A stretch of 64,000 nucleotides of DNA from assembly GCF_003309065.1 (NCBI RefSeq), contig NZ_POAF01000010.1, positions 1 to 64,000 of the forward strand, in the 5' to 3' direction. This DNA is from Glutamicibacter soli (lineage in GTDB: Bacteria > Actinomycetota > Actinomycetes > Actinomycetales > Micrococcaceae). Position numbers and translations under genes: made by a program. Below are positions 10,240 to 19,570 of this stretch, in pieces (within the stretch, counting starts at the first letter, position 1; every line of letters starts with the position of its first letter). The notes beneath the pieces are model-generated. The model made no database searches and had not been told where the DNA came from. It worked only from the letters and a program-made list of their open reading frames with translations.

Positions 10240-11463
10240 CTAGGAGCTCCTGCGGCGCCGGAACACCAGGAACAGGCCGAGCAGGGTGCAGCTGAGGTAG
10301 ATGCAGACCACGGCGATCCAGCCAGCGGTGAAGCCGCCCGGGGAGCTGATCAGCAGGCCCATGGCCAGCGGGCCGATGGTGAATCCGCCGAACTGCCCTG
10401 CCGAGACGATGCCGCTGGCGCTGCCCATCCGGCTGATTGGAATGGCGCGCAGCAGGGCGGCCATCAACACCACCGAGACGCCCAGCGCCGACGCGCCGTG
10501 AAGCACCACGGCAAGCCACAGAAGCACGGCCGAATGAGCCTGCTGGGCCATCAGGAAGCCGAGGCCTCCGGCGGTGGCGAGCACTGCGAGCAGGAGCAGC
10601 AGCTTCGGCGCGGGAACGCCGCGGGACATCATCCTGCCCCAGCCCACGCGGGCGCTGACGCCCACCACTCCGGCCACTGCGGCGGTGAGGCCGCCTGCAA
10701 CCAGCGAGAAATCCAGTTCGCGCACCGCAAAAAGCGGGATGTAGACGTTCGTCGCTTGGACGCCGATGCCGTTGATGAAACCGAAGAGGGCCAGCGCGAA
10801 AACGATGAAGCGGGTAGAGGCGGTATCCGGGCTGGCCGCCTGCCCGGACACCGAACGGGGCGCCGCGGCCGCCGGAGCCTGCAGCAGCGGGACCGCCGAG
10901 ACCACCTTGATGGCAAGAACGCCCAGCAGCGCGGCGACCACGGCGCCAATCAGCGACGCGCCGTGCCAGCCGATGACCGCAGCGAGCATAGGGAAACCCA
11001 CGCTGCCGATCAGCTGGGACACCTGGACGCCGGACTGCTTGATGCCAGTCCAGGCGATGCGTTGGTTCTTCGGCACCCGCTGGGCGAGAATGCGGTTGGT
11101 GACCCCGTTGGGAAATGACTGGGCGAAGCCCGAGATGCCGGAAGCAACCAGCAGGAAGGCGTACCCCGCCGGCAGCGCGGCAAAGCCCATGGCCAGCGCG
11201 GCCATGCCGAAGACCAGCAGGAGCAGCCGGATATCAGGTTGCCGATCGGCGAACTTGCCGAACGCCACGTTGCCGATGGCCGCGCAGCCGAAGCACACGG
11301 TGGCGAGCAACCCGAACTGGGTCTCGCTGATGCCCAGATCCCTGATGACCAGGTCGCTGGTGGCACTGAGTCCGTAGTTCAGCAGCGGGGCGATGCCAAC
11401 CGCTGCAAGAAGGATGGATAGCAGCCCCATTCCCGGGCGAGCTGTGCTCTGCGACATTCTCAT
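10240..11463 (-). CDS. MFS transporter
   Basis: 407 residues with about 12 hydrophobic segments and the major-facilitator loop GxxADRxxxR-like FGKFADRQPDIR between segments 2 and 3. It has the layout of drug or metabolite exporters; the substrate cannot be assigned. It is the first gene of the minus-strand operon with AraC, VOC and DUF1801 genes, which together look like a small self-regulated detoxification or export unit. The divergent upstream region (11464-11588), shared with argA, contains an inverted repeat GTCACG (11510-11515)/CGTGAC (11531-11536) that could be an operator. Confidence 0.9.
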   Translation of the reverse strand: MRMSQSTARPGMGLLSILLAAVGIAPLLNYGLSATSDLVIRDLGISETQFGLLATVCFGCAAIGNVAFGKFADRQPDIRLLLLVFGMAALAMGFAALPAGYAFLLVASGISGFAQSFPNGVTNRILAQRVPKNQRIAWTGIKQSGVQVSQLIGSVGFPMLAAVIGWHGASLIGAVVAALLGVLAIKVVSAVPLLQAPAAAAPRSVSGQAASPDTASTRFIVFALALFGFINGIGVQATNVYIPLFAVRELDFSLVAGGLTAAVAGVVGVSARVGWGRMMSRGVPAPKLLLLLAVLATAGGLGFLMAQQAHSAVLLWLAVVLHGASALGVSVVLMAALLRAIPISRMGSASGIVSAGQFGGFTIGPLAMGLLISSPGGFTAGWIAVVCIYLSCTLLGLFLVFRRRRSS

Positions 11464-11588
11464 CCTTCACTTCAGCCGGTAGTCATCACCGACACCAAGT
11501 TTGGCACAGGTCACGTGGCACGGTGCGCTCCGTGACATATCGGCCGCGAAGCTCGAATCCATGATCCTGCGGGCATAGGATTTGAAAG

Positions 11589-12095
11589 GTGAATACTTTT
11601 ACCGTCCGTTCAGCGAAGACCACCGATGTCCCTGCAATCCGGAACCTCGTGCGACCACTGGCCGAGGAGCGCATTCTGCTGGACAAGGAAGCGGTGACCT
11701 ACTACGAGTCCATCCAGGAATTCGTGGTCGCTGAAGACGCAGACGGGAACGTAGTCGGTTGCGGCGGTCTTCACGTGATCTGGGAAGACATTGCAGAGAT
11801 CAGGACCTTGGCCACCTCCGCAGATCTGCGTGGCAAGGGCGTGGGGCACGTACTGCTTAAGGAGCTGCTCCAGAGGGCACGCCAGGTAGGGGTGCACCGT
11901 GTCTTCTGCCTGACCTTCGAGGTGAAGTTCTTCGAGCGCCAGGGCTTCAGCGTCATGGCCGACCAGAGCGCCGTGGACCCGTCGGTGTACCAGGAAATTC
12001 TGTTGTCCCGCGACGAGGGTGTGGCCGAATTTCTGGACTTGGCTAGGGTCAAGCCGAATACGCTGGGCAACACCCGGATGATTATTTCCCTCTAG
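11589..12095 (+). CDS. argA: Amino-acid N-acetyltransferase (N-acetylglutamate synthase, short GNAT type)
   Basis: 168 residues, a single GNAT domain without the kinase-like half found in E. coli ArgA, as in the mycobacterial short enzyme. The acetyl-CoA loop is RTLATSADLRGKGVGHVLL, and RVFCLTFEVKFFERQGF is characteristic of this subfamily. It makes N-acetylglutamate, the first step of arginine biosynthesis. No other arg gene is in the window, which is usual for the short type. The GTG start follows GGATTTGAAAG. It converges with the DUF1206 gene, whose stop begins 1 base after the argA stop. Confidence 0.88.
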   Translation: MNTFTVRSAKTTDVPAIRNLVRPLAEERILLDKEAVTYYESIQEFVVAEDADGNVVGCGGLHVIWEDIAEIRTLATSADLRGKGVGHVLLKELLQRARQVGVHRVFCLTFEVKFFERQGFSVMADQSAVDPSVYQEILLSRDEGVAEFLDLARVKPNTLGNTRMIISL

Positions 12096-12096
12096 C

Positions 12097-12897
12097 TCAA
12101 TCCTCCATGGTGTCGAACCGGGAACGGAAGACCAGAAACAGCGCATAGGACAGCAGGCCCGCGCCGACGAGTACCAGCGCAAAGGGGCCGAACTGCTGCT
12201 CGCCCAGAGCCTTCAACGCCCCGTCGATACCCGTCGATTCCTCGGGATCGCCCTGCACTGTGGAAACGATGAACAGCAGACCCGCCGCTGCCAGCACCAG
12301 GCCCTTGGCCGGATAGCCAACGACGCCCGAGACCGTAATCGCCTTGCGCAGGGCGCGATGGCCGGTGGTCTGCAGGTCCTTCAGGAATCCGCGGGTTATT
12401 CCGCGGTATACGAAATAGCCGCCGACCCCGATCAGCACCACTCCCAAGGCGATCAAGGCTCCGCGGCCTGCGGTGGAGCGCATCAGCATGGCGCTGAAGG
12501 AGCTGGTGGTCTGCCCCGAATCGCTCTGGTTGCCGAGAGCGAATTGCAAAAATGCGCCGCTGAGTCCGAGGAAAACTATTCCGGTGCCCGCGGATTTAAG
12601 CCTTCTGAACGCTTTGGGTTGGGGCAGCGCTGCCTGTGCGAGGGACCAGAGGCCCAGCAGGGCAGCTCCGATCGCGCAGACCCACAGGAGCACGATCCCC
12701 CAGGGTTGCCCGGCCAGCGTCTGCAGCGCCCCGCTCTGGTCGGCTTCGGCGCTGCCACCCCTGGCCAGCACCAAGGCAAGAAAACCGAGCGTCGCGTGCA
12801 GCACCGCATTGGCCACGTAGCCGAGCCGCGCCGCGCGTTGGAACCATGGGTTCCGGGCCGTCTGGCGTGCCTTGCCGGCAGCAGAAGAAATGTCCAT
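12097..12897 (-). CDS. DUF1206 membrane protein
   Basis: 266 residues built from three repeats of a two-helix unit. Each has a small-residue-rich pair of membrane segments and a conserved Gly-Tyr (RLGYVANAVLHATLGFLAL, YFVYRGITRGFLKD, VVGYPAKGLVLAAAGLLFI). This is the actinobacterial DUF1206 family; its function is unknown. It ends in a charged cytoplasmic tail (RSRFDTMED). It is a single gene, with mutY upstream on the same strand 52 bases away. Confidence 0.88.
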   Translation of the reverse strand: MDISSAAGKARQTARNPWFQRAARLGYVANAVLHATLGFLALVLARGGSAEADQSGALQTLAGQPWGIVLLWVCAIGAALLGLWSLAQAALPQPKAFRRLKSAGTGIVFLGLSGAFLQFALGNQSDSGQTTSSFSAMLMRSTAGRGALIALGVVLIGVGGYFVYRGITRGFLKDLQTTGHRALRKAITVSGVVGYPAKGLVLAAAGLLFIVSTVQGDPEESTGIDGALKALGEQQFGPFALVLVGAGLLSYALFLVFRSRFDTMED

Positions 12898-12949
12898 GAC
12901 CCTAGCTTAGGGGCGCATCCGTATTCTGGCACAGGCTTTCGGCCATCGC

Positions 12950-13858
12950 TCAGGAGGGGAGCCTGACGCCTTCCGGGTCGGCAACCGCCAAGCCGTCCTT
13001 GAGCAATCCCGCCAGCGCCCGCTCGCGCTGCTCCAGCGGGGATTCGAGCTTGCCCAAAGCGACATACATCGCGTGGGTTTGCGCAGAAAGATCCGCCAGG
13101 AACGTCGTCTCCGGCACCGGATCTTCGTGCTCGCGCAGGATTGCCATGATGGCCCCGCGCACCTGGCGGTCCGTGCCGTGCCAGGCCTGCCCCTTGGGGG
13201 TGTAGTGCGGTTCCGGCCTTCCTGCAGTGATCCAGGCGCAGTCATCGAAGACCGGGCACAGCTCGCACTTGGGGCTGCGTGCGGTACAGACCAGCGCGCC
13301 GAGCTCCATGACGGATATGTTCCAGAGGTTCGCCTCCCGGCGGTCGTCCGGCTGCACCTCGCGGGCCCGGGCGAACTCGCTGGCGCGGGGGTTGGGTTCG
13401 GGCAATGCCATGCCGCCGAACACCCTGGCCTGGACGCGGCGGATGTTCGTATCAACCACCACGGTAGGCTCGCCGAAGGCGAAGCAGGCGATGGCAGCTG
13501 CGGTGTAGTCTCCCACTCCGGGCAGCGCCCGCAGTTCGGCTTCGGTCTGCGGCACCTGGCCGTTGTATTCGGTGGTGATCTCAACCGCCGCGGCATGCAG
13601 CCGCTGGGCGCGGCGCGGATACCCGAGCCTGCCCCAGGCTTTCAATGCCTCGGACAGCGGTTCGGCCGCCAGATCTTCAGGAGTTGGCCAGCGTTCCATC
13701 CACTCTTCCCAGACCGGAAGCACCCGCACCACCGGAGTCTGCTGCAGCATGAATTCACTGACCATGACTTCCCACCCGGTGACCCCGGGGCGGCGCCATG
13801 GCAGGTCGCGTTGGTTGTTCAGGTACCAGTGATTGATCTTCTCGTGAATTTGCTGCAC
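12950..13858 (-). CDS. mutY: A/G-specific adenine DNA glycosylase MutY
   Basis: Removes adenine mispaired with 8-oxoguanine, the last safeguard of the GO repair system. In 302 residues: catalytic Glu35 in SEFMLQQTPV, helix-hairpin-helix LPGVGDYTAAAI (112-123), catalytic Asp136 in VVVDTNIRRV, and the [4Fe-4S] ligands Cys191, Cys198, Cys201 and Cys207. The C-terminal MutT-like domain is short, as in other actinobacterial MutY proteins. It is divergent from the membrane-anchored protein gene across an 84-base promoter region. Confidence 0.96.
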   Translation of the reverse strand: MQQIHEKINHWYLNNQRDLPWRRPGVTGWEVMVSEFMLQQTPVVRVLPVWEEWMERWPTPEDLAAEPLSEALKAWGRLGYPRRAQRLHAAAVEITTEYNGQVPQTEAELRALPGVGDYTAAAIACFAFGEPTVVVDTNIRRVQARVFGGMALPEPNPRASEFARAREVQPDDRREANLWNISVMELGALVCTARSPKCELCPVFDDCAWITAGRPEPHYTPKGQAWHGTDRQVRGAIMAILREHEDPVPETTFLADLSAQTHAMYVALGKLESPLEQRERALAGLLKDGLAVADPEGVRLPS

Positions 13859-13942
13859 CCATCCACTCTAAGTCAGCTGATTCACGGTGCAGAACCGCTG
13901 GATATCACACGGTGCGGGCGTGCAATGAACTAGCCTTAAGCC

Positions 13943-14545
13943 ATGAGCAACACATCCGGGGGCAAGCCATCGGCCCGCGTCTATCGGCGCCGGCGCATCA
14001 CCGTGGCTGTTTTGGCTCTCGTGCTTGTCGGACTCATCGTCTGGGGCGTCACCGCGGTCGTCGGAATGTTCGGCGCAGACGACGAACCCAAGGGGGCGAA
14101 CCCGACCCCTGTCGAAGCTTCGCCCAATGCCTCCGAGCCCTCCGGGGAAACGGAATCCAACGCCTGCAAGGCCGGGGAAATCACCATTACCGCATCCACC
14201 GACAAGCAGTCCTACGCCTCGGAAGAGGACCCGGTGCTCACCCTGGGAATCGAAAACACGTCCAAGCGCGACTGCGAGCTGAATGTCGGCACCAGCCAGC
14301 AGGAATTCCTGATTTCCAGCGGCTCGGACAGGATCTTTTCCACGGTCGACTGCCTGAGCAACGGCGAAGACGTCGTGCTGGCTTTTGCCGCCGGGCAGAA
14401 GGAAAGCGCGAAGTTCACCTGGAACCGCAACCGCTCCGCCCCGGGCTGCAAGGCGGTCAACGCCAAACCGCTGCCGGGAACCTACAAGTTCACCGCGGCG
14501 ATCGGCGAGATGACCAGCGACCCGACGACATTCGTGCTCAAGTAG
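13943..14545 (+). CDS. Membrane-anchored extracytoplasmic protein of unknown function
   Basis: 200 residues: a basic N-terminus (ARVYRRRR), one membrane segment (about 20-42), a low-complexity Pro/Ser/Glu linker (45-70), and a C-terminal beta-rich domain with four cysteines (CKAGE, DCELN, DCLSN, GCKAV) spaced for two disulfides. It looks like an immunoglobulin-like extracellular domain tethered to the membrane. I do not recognise a named family. It is divergent from mutY and convergent with disA. Confidence 0.75.
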   Translation: MSNTSGGKPSARVYRRRRITVAVLALVLVGLIVWGVTAVVGMFGADDEPKGANPTPVEASPNASEPSGETESNACKAGEITITASTDKQSYASEEDPVLTLGIENTSKRDCELNVGTSQQEFLISSGSDRIFSTVDCLSNGEDVVLAFAAGQKESAKFTWNRNRSAPGCKAVNAKPLPGTYKFTAAIGEMTSDPTTFVLK

Positions 14546-14564
14546 CCGACCGCCCGGCGCGAGC

Positions 14565-15653
14565 CTAGATGTAGCGGTCAAGCAGCGAGGACTCGGCCAT
14601 GCGCGCAAGTCCCTCGCGGATCGAGCGGGCACGCTGCTCGCCCACGCCCTCGATCTCCATCAGCTGGCTGGTCGACGCGGCCATGAGCAGCTGCAGGTTG
14701 TCGAAGGACGCAACCAGGCGCTCGCCGATGGCCTTGGGCACCGTGCGGATCTGCGACAGCAGGCGGTACCCCTTGGGGGTGAGCGTATCTTCCTGGTCTG
14801 CTGTCGAATTCGGGAACAGGATCTTGGTCAGCGCCTCGGGCTCGATCAGCTGGGCATCGGAAATCTCGTGCAGCTTCTCCAGCGCCGCCTCGATGTCCAG
14901 TTCCTGCCCCTCGGCGTGGGAGTAGTCGCGCAGCAGCAGCTGGTTGTCCACCTGGATGCCGGCCAGCAGCTCGGTGTGCTGGGAGGCCAGCAGGCGGCCG
15001 TCCGCGCCGAGCTCGAGCACTGAACGGGAAATTTCTTCGCTGGTGCGGCGCAGCATCTCAGTGCGTTGCAGCACCGCCAGCACCTCGCGCACCGTGGCGG
15101 TGTCCTCGATCTCCGCGGCGGACAACGCGCTGGTCACCTGGTCGAGCCGGTGGCGGTAGCGTTCGAGGGTGGCAATCGCCTGGTTGCCGCGCGCCAGCAG
15201 GCGTTCGGCCGGCTCGAGCACATGGCGCTCGCCGGCGGCGTAGAGGGTAATGGTCTGCATCGACTGCGACACCGAAATCACCGGGAAACCGGTCTGCACC
15301 GCGACGCGTTCAGCGGTGCGGTGGCGGGTGCCCGATTCCTGGGTCTCGATGGCCGCATCCGGCATCAGCTGCACCCCGGCCTGCAGGATCTGGCGGGCCG
15401 AGGCGTCGAGGATGATCGCGCCGTCCATCTTGGCCAGCTCGCGCAGGCGGGTGGGGGTGTAGTCCGTGTTGATCCGGAAACCGCCCGAGCAGATGGATTC
15501 GACCTCCTTGTCGTGCCCCAGCACGATCAGCGCGCCGGTGCGCCCGCGCTGGATGCGTTCCAGCCCTTGGGCCAGCTCGGTGCCCGGGGCGATCCGGGCC
15601 AGGGTGGAGAGTAGTTCGGGGGCGGGATGCGATTTCAACGTGCGTCCTTTCAA
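14565..15653 (-). CDS. disA: DNA-integrity scanning diadenylate cyclase DisA
   Basis: Condenses two ATP into cyclic di-AMP while scanning DNA for branched structures. The N-terminal DAC domain carries the catalytic Asp77-Gly-Ala and Arg110-His-Arg112 (RHRTAE) motifs. A long helical linker follows, and the C-terminus has a helix-hairpin-helix DNA-binding domain (SQLMEIEGVGEQRARSIREGL). At 362 residues it is full length. It lies 18 bases after radA, which with the upstream FUSC gene forms one minus-strand operon; RadA is a known partner and inhibitor of DisA in other bacteria. Confidence 0.97.
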   Translation of the reverse strand: MKGRTLKSHPAPELLSTLARIAPGTELAQGLERIQRGRTGALIVLGHDKEVESICSGGFRINTDYTPTRLRELAKMDGAIILDASARQILQAGVQLMPDAAIETQESGTRHRTAERVAVQTGFPVISVSQSMQTITLYAAGERHVLEPAERLLARGNQAIATLERYRHRLDQVTSALSAAEIEDTATVREVLAVLQRTEMLRRTSEEISRSVLELGADGRLLASQHTELLAGIQVDNQLLLRDYSHAEGQELDIEAALEKLHEISDAQLIEPEALTKILFPNSTADQEDTLTPKGYRLLSQIRTVPKAIGERLVASFDNLQLLMAASTSQLMEIEGVGEQRARSIREGLARMAESSLLDRYI

Positions 15654-15671
15654 CGGGCAGCAGCTCCCATT

Positions 15672-17066
15672 TTATCGTGTGGGCTTCTGCCTCTGGTTGA
15701 ACGCGATATCCAGGGCCTGGGCAATGTTCTCCACCTGGAAAACGCGGATGCCGTCCGGGATGTTCTTCAGCGGCTCGGGTGTCGCCGGGGCCATGGCGAA
15801 GGAGAAGCCCAGACGCTGGGCCTCGGTGATGCGCCGCGCGATTTCCGGAACCTGGCGGACCTCGCCGGCCAGCCCCACCTCGCCGAAGGCGACGAAGTCC
15901 TGCGGCAGCGGGAACTCGTTCAGCGAGGAGGCCAGTGCCAGCGCGCAGGACAGATCCGCGGCCGGCTCGCTGATCTTCACCCCGCCGACCGTGGCGATGT
16001 ATGAATCCATGGAGGACAGGTCCATGTGGGCGCGGGCCTGCAGCACCGCGACCACCATCTGGGCGCGCGCCGCATCCAGCCCGCTGGTGGCACGCCGCGG
16101 GGCTGGCCCGCTGCCGCGCGAGAGCAGGGTCTGCATCTCGGCGACCAGCGGCCGCCGGCCTTCCAGCGTGACCGTGATGCAGGTCCCCGGAACCGGGTTC
16201 CGGGTGCGGGTGACGAAGAGCTTGGAGGGGTCGGTCAGCGATTCGATGCCGTCCTCGTTCAGGTCGAAGCAGCCGACCTCGTCCGTTGCCCCGTAGCGGT
16301 TCTTCAATGCGCGAAGTATGCGCAGGCGGGAATGCTTCTCCCCGTCGAACTGGCACACCACGTCAACCAGGTGTTCCAGCAGGCGTGGACCCGCCACCGA
16401 GCCTTCCTTGGTCACGTGCCCGACCATGATGGTGGTCATGCCGCGGGTCTTGGCCGAGTTGATGATGGAGGCCGCCACCTCGCGCACCTGGGAGACGCCG
16501 CCGGCTGCGCCGTCGACCTCTGCGGAGGAGAAGGTCTGCACCGAGTCGAGGATGAGCAGCTGCGGGTTGATCTCCTGGATCTGGCCCAGCGCCAGCGAGA
16601 GGTCGGTTTCGGCCGCCAGATAGAGGTTGTCCGCGACGGCATTGATGCGCTCGGCGCGGGACTTCACCTGCGCTGCGGATTCCTCGCCGGTCAGGTAGAG
16701 CACCTTCAGCCCGGTGTGGGCCGCCTTGGCCGCGACGTCCAGCAGCAGCGTGGACTTCCCGACCCCGGGCTCCCCGGCCAGCAGGATGGCCGCGGCCGGC
16801 ACCAGGCCGCCGCCCAGCACGCGGTCAAGTTCCGAGACCCCGCTGGGCCGGAAGGCGGCTTCTGAGCCGTCGATCTGGGCAATGGGCTTGGCCGGATGCG
16901 CGACCTTTGCCGCGGGGGCGGTGCGCGCGGAGACCACACCGACCTCTTCCACGGTGCCCCAGGCCTGGCATTCGCCGCAGCGTCCCACCCATTTAACCGT
17001 GGTCCAGCCGCATTCGGAGCACTTGTAGCTCGCGGTGGATTTGCTGCGCGTGGAAGTTTTGGCCAT
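15672..17066 (-). CDS. radA: DNA repair ATPase RadA (Sms)
   Basis: A RecA-like helicase that processes recombination intermediates. In 464 residues: an N-terminal four-cysteine zinc finger (Cys16, 19, 30, 33), Walker A GEPGVGKST at 98-106, the RadA-specific KNRYG at 255-259, and a C-terminal Lon-like domain (SSMDSYIATVGGVKISEPAADL). It is full length. It sits between a FUSC-family membrane protein (20 bases upstream) and disA (18 bases downstream) in one operon. Confidence 0.97.
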   Translation of the reverse strand: MAKTSTRSKSTASYKCSECGWTTVKWVGRCGECQAWGTVEEVGVVSARTAPAAKVAHPAKPIAQIDGSEAAFRPSGVSELDRVLGGGLVPAAAILLAGEPGVGKSTLLLDVAAKAAHTGLKVLYLTGEESAAQVKSRAERINAVADNLYLAAETDLSLALGQIQEINPQLLILDSVQTFSSAEVDGAAGGVSQVREVAASIINSAKTRGMTTIMVGHVTKEGSVAGPRLLEHLVDVVCQFDGEKHSRLRILRALKNRYGATDEVGCFDLNEDGIESLTDPSKLFVTRTRNPVPGTCITVTLEGRRPLVAEMQTLLSRGSGPAPRRATSGLDAARAQMVVAVLQARAHMDLSSMDSYIATVGGVKISEPAADLSCALALASSLNEFPLPQDFVAFGEVGLAGEVRQVPEIARRITEAQRLGFSFAMAPATPEPLKNIPDGIRVFQVENIAQALDIAFNQRQKPTR

Positions 17067-17086
17067 GGGTTAATGCTAGCGACCGG

Positions 17087-18229
17087 CTAGGACAACTTGG
17101 GCAGCACCTCGATGGCGGCCTCGTGGTCGCGTCCGGCGGCTTCCAGCAGATCCACCAGCATCGGGCGCAGCAGTAGCACCAGTCCTTCGCCCTGCAGGCC
17201 CTCGACACCCAGCGCCCGCGGGTCGAGCTGCGCGGCGGCGGCCTCCAGCTGGCTGCGGGCGCCCTTCTCGAACTTGCGCTGACCGGCCAGATTCGGCTCG
17301 CGCACCGAGTGGGCCAGCGCATTGATACCTTCGGAGATCTCGCGCAGCAGCGGCGCCAGGCTGGCGGATCCTTCCGGGGTCAGCGCGCTGTTGCTCAGCA
17401 CCGAGGAAAGCCTGCGGGCGAAAACACGGGCGTTGCGGGCGGCCCAGTCGTAGTGGTTGAAGCGTTCGGAGAGCCGGGTGAGCTCCTCGCGGTGCCGCCG
17501 CCCGGCCGGGGAGAGCATCGCGATTTCCTGGGCCGCCCTGAACGCTCCGGGCAGCTGGTCCAGGTGCTTTTGGGTGGCGCGGGCCTTGATCAGCGCGTGG
17601 AACGCCGCCCGGCGGTCGTCATCCCGGATCGCCCAGGAGCATTCGAGCATCGCCTCGGAGAGCTCCTTGAACAGTTCCGAGAGCGCTGCCACCGGGGTGC
17701 GGCGCGGGTCCGAGGGCCACAGGATGATGATCAGCAACGCCAGCACCGAACCGGTCAACGCGTCCAGGGACCTGGAGAACGGCCCGTCCACGCTGATCGG
17801 CAGCAGCACCACCAGCGCCGACTGCATACCCAGCTGGGTGGAGAAGATCGGGCCCGAGTCCAGATAGCGGGCCACCACCAGGCTCAGCGACATCACCACC
17901 GCCGCCTGCCAAATGCCCTGCCCGAGCAGGTGCATCAGCGTATCGCCCAGGGCCACGCCCAGGGTGCACCCGAGCGCCACCTCGGCGGTGCGGCGGATGG
18001 TGGTCGCCCCGCCGAAGCCCAGCGAGATCAGTGCGCTGGTCGCCGCGAAGATCGGCTGGGTATGCCCCAGCATCGTGTCGGCCACCCAATAGGCGCCGAC
18101 CGCGCCGAGGGTCATGCGGATGATCCGCGGCAGGGAGTTCCCGGCGCGGGCCAGCCCGGCGGCGTTGCGCCGGGCCAGGAAGTTCACGAGGTCTCGGCGA
18201 TTGCTGCCGGAGGTGCGAGCGGTGGCCAT
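17087..18229 (-). CDS. FUSC-family membrane protein (aromatic acid exporter-like)
   Basis: 380 residues: about five or six membrane segments in the N-terminal half (ALISLGFGGATTIRRTAEVALGCTLGVALGD is the FUSC signature region), then a long helical cytoplasmic domain. The family includes fusaric acid and p-hydroxybenzoate efflux proteins, but substrates of the actinobacterial single-half members are unknown. It is the first gene of the FUSC-radA-disA operon. It may matter for envelope homeostasis linked to cyclic di-AMP, but that is only an inference from gene order. Confidence 0.88.
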   Translation of the reverse strand: MATARTSGSNRRDLVNFLARRNAAGLARAGNSLPRIIRMTLGAVGAYWVADTMLGHTQPIFAATSALISLGFGGATTIRRTAEVALGCTLGVALGDTLMHLLGQGIWQAAVVMSLSLVVARYLDSGPIFSTQLGMQSALVVLLPISVDGPFSRSLDALTGSVLALLIIILWPSDPRRTPVAALSELFKELSEAMLECSWAIRDDDRRAAFHALIKARATQKHLDQLPGAFRAAQEIAMLSPAGRRHREELTRLSERFNHYDWAARNARVFARRLSSVLSNSALTPEGSASLAPLLREISEGINALAHSVREPNLAGQRKFEKGARSQLEAAAAQLDPRALGVEGLQGEGLVLLLRPMLVDLLEAAGRDHEAAIEVLPKLS

Positions 18230-18316
18230 GAGCCTAGTCTTTCATGAGCCGCGCAGGCTCCCGGGGCAGAGACACAGCAGATGCGGTGATCAGGATCACT
18301 GCAAGTTAAAGGCGTT

Positions 18317-18360
18317 GTTAACCTTTCGTTCACCTTCGCTGGGGGATCTGGTTACTTTGG
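18317..18360 (+). promoter_or_regulatory. PHO-box-like direct repeats upstream of pstS
   Basis: Two adjacent 11-base units GTTAACCTTTC (18317-18327) and GTTCACCTTCG (18328-18338) match the actinobacterial PhoP direct-repeat pattern, in which GTTCACC-like units repeat every 11 bases. After one degenerate unit a further in-phase copy GGTTACTTTGG occupies 18350-18360. This implies PhoR/PhoP activation of pstSCAB under phosphate starvation. The regulator genes themselves are not in the window. Confidence 0.65.
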
Positions 18361-18445
18361 CTCCTTAGCCTCGTAAGTGAAGCGGGACAAATGACCGCTG
18401 AAGGTTCAGATTCTTATCTACCGACTCTTATGGGGAGTAACTTTC

Positions 18446-19564
18446 GTGAAGCTCAATCGTCTTGGCAGTGCAGCTGCTGTTCTTTCCGTCGCAGCTCTCG
18501 CACTGACCGCTTGCGGTTCGGACAACCCGACCGGCGCCGGCGCGTCGGCATCGGGCGAAGCCCCGGCCGCCAACGCCGAAGTCACCGGCACCCTGACCGG
18601 CATCGGCGCGTCGAGCCAGAAGTCGGCCATGGAAGCCTGGATCACCGGCTTCAAGGCCGAAAACCCGCAGGCCAACGTCCAGTACTCGCCGGACGGCTCG
18701 GGCGCCGGCCGCAAGGCCTTCCTGGCCGGCGGCGCGCAGTTCGCCGGTTCGGACGCCTACCTGAAGCCTGAAGAGGCAGAAGAGGCCAAGCAGGTCTGCG
18801 GCCCGGACGGCGCATTCAACGTCCCGGCCTACGTTTCCCCGATCGCCGTGGCCTTCAACCTGGATGGCGTGAAGGAGCTGAACCTCGACGCGGCCACCAT
18901 CGCCAAGATCTTCAAGAAGGAGATCACCACCTGGAACGATGAGGCCATCGCCAAGCAGAACCCGGACGCCACCCTGCCGGACACCGCGATCACCGTGGTG
19001 CACCGCAATGACGAGTCCGGCACCACCGAGAACTTCGTGGAGTACCTGAAGGCCGCCGCAGGCGACGTGTGGACCTACGACGTCTCCGGCGACTGGCCAT
19101 CGGACATCCAGTCGGAGAACGCCAAGGGCACTTCCGGCGTGGTCTCCACGGCCGGCTCGACCGACGGCGCCATCACCTACGCCGACTTCTCCGCGGTGGG
19201 CGACCTGTCCACCGTGAACGTCAAGGTCGGCGACGAGTACACCAAGATTTCCTCCGAGGCCGCAGCCAAGGCCCTGGAGACCGCGACCCCGGTCGAGGGA
19301 GCCGCCAAGAACGACCTGGCCCTGGACCTGGAGCGCGACACCACCGAGGCCGGCACCTACCCGATCGTGCTGCTCTCGTACCACATCTTCTGCACCACCT
19401 ACAAGGACCAGGCGACCGTTGACCTGGTGAAGGCCTTCGGCAACTACGTCGTCTCGGCCGACGGCCAGAAGACCGCTTCGGAATCGGCCGGCAACGCCCC
19501 GCTGTCGGCCAGCATGGAAGAGAAGGCAGCGGCTGCCATCGATTCCATCACCGTCGCCAAGTAG
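18446..19564 (+). CDS. pstS: Phosphate ABC transporter substrate-binding lipoprotein PstS
   Basis: Captures phosphate outside the membrane for PstCAB. 372 residues: a lipoprotein signal with lipobox LTAC at 20-23 (Cys23 lipidated), a low-complexity linker, then the periplasmic-binding fold. Phosphate-contacting segments GIGASSQKS, YSPDGSGAGRKAF and HRNDESGTTENF are visible. The GTG start follows GGGGAG. It is the first gene of pstSCAB, behind PHO-box-like repeats, and is followed by two hairpins before pstC. Confidence 0.97.
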   Translation: MKLNRLGSAAAVLSVAALALTACGSDNPTGAGASASGEAPAANAEVTGTLTGIGASSQKSAMEAWITGFKAENPQANVQYSPDGSGAGRKAFLAGGAQFAGSDAYLKPEEAEEAKQVCGPDGAFNVPAYVSPIAVAFNLDGVKELNLDAATIAKIFKKEITTWNDEAIAKQNPDATLPDTAITVVHRNDESGTTENFVEYLKAAAGDVWTYDVSGDWPSDIQSENAKGTSGVVSTAGSTDGAITYADFSAVGDLSTVNVKVGDEYTKISSEAAAKALETATPVEGAAKNDLALDLERDTTEAGTYPIVLLSYHIFCTTYKDQATVDLVKAFGNYVVSADGQKTASESAGNAPLSASMEEKAAAAIDSITVAK

Positions 19565-19570
19565 CACCCC

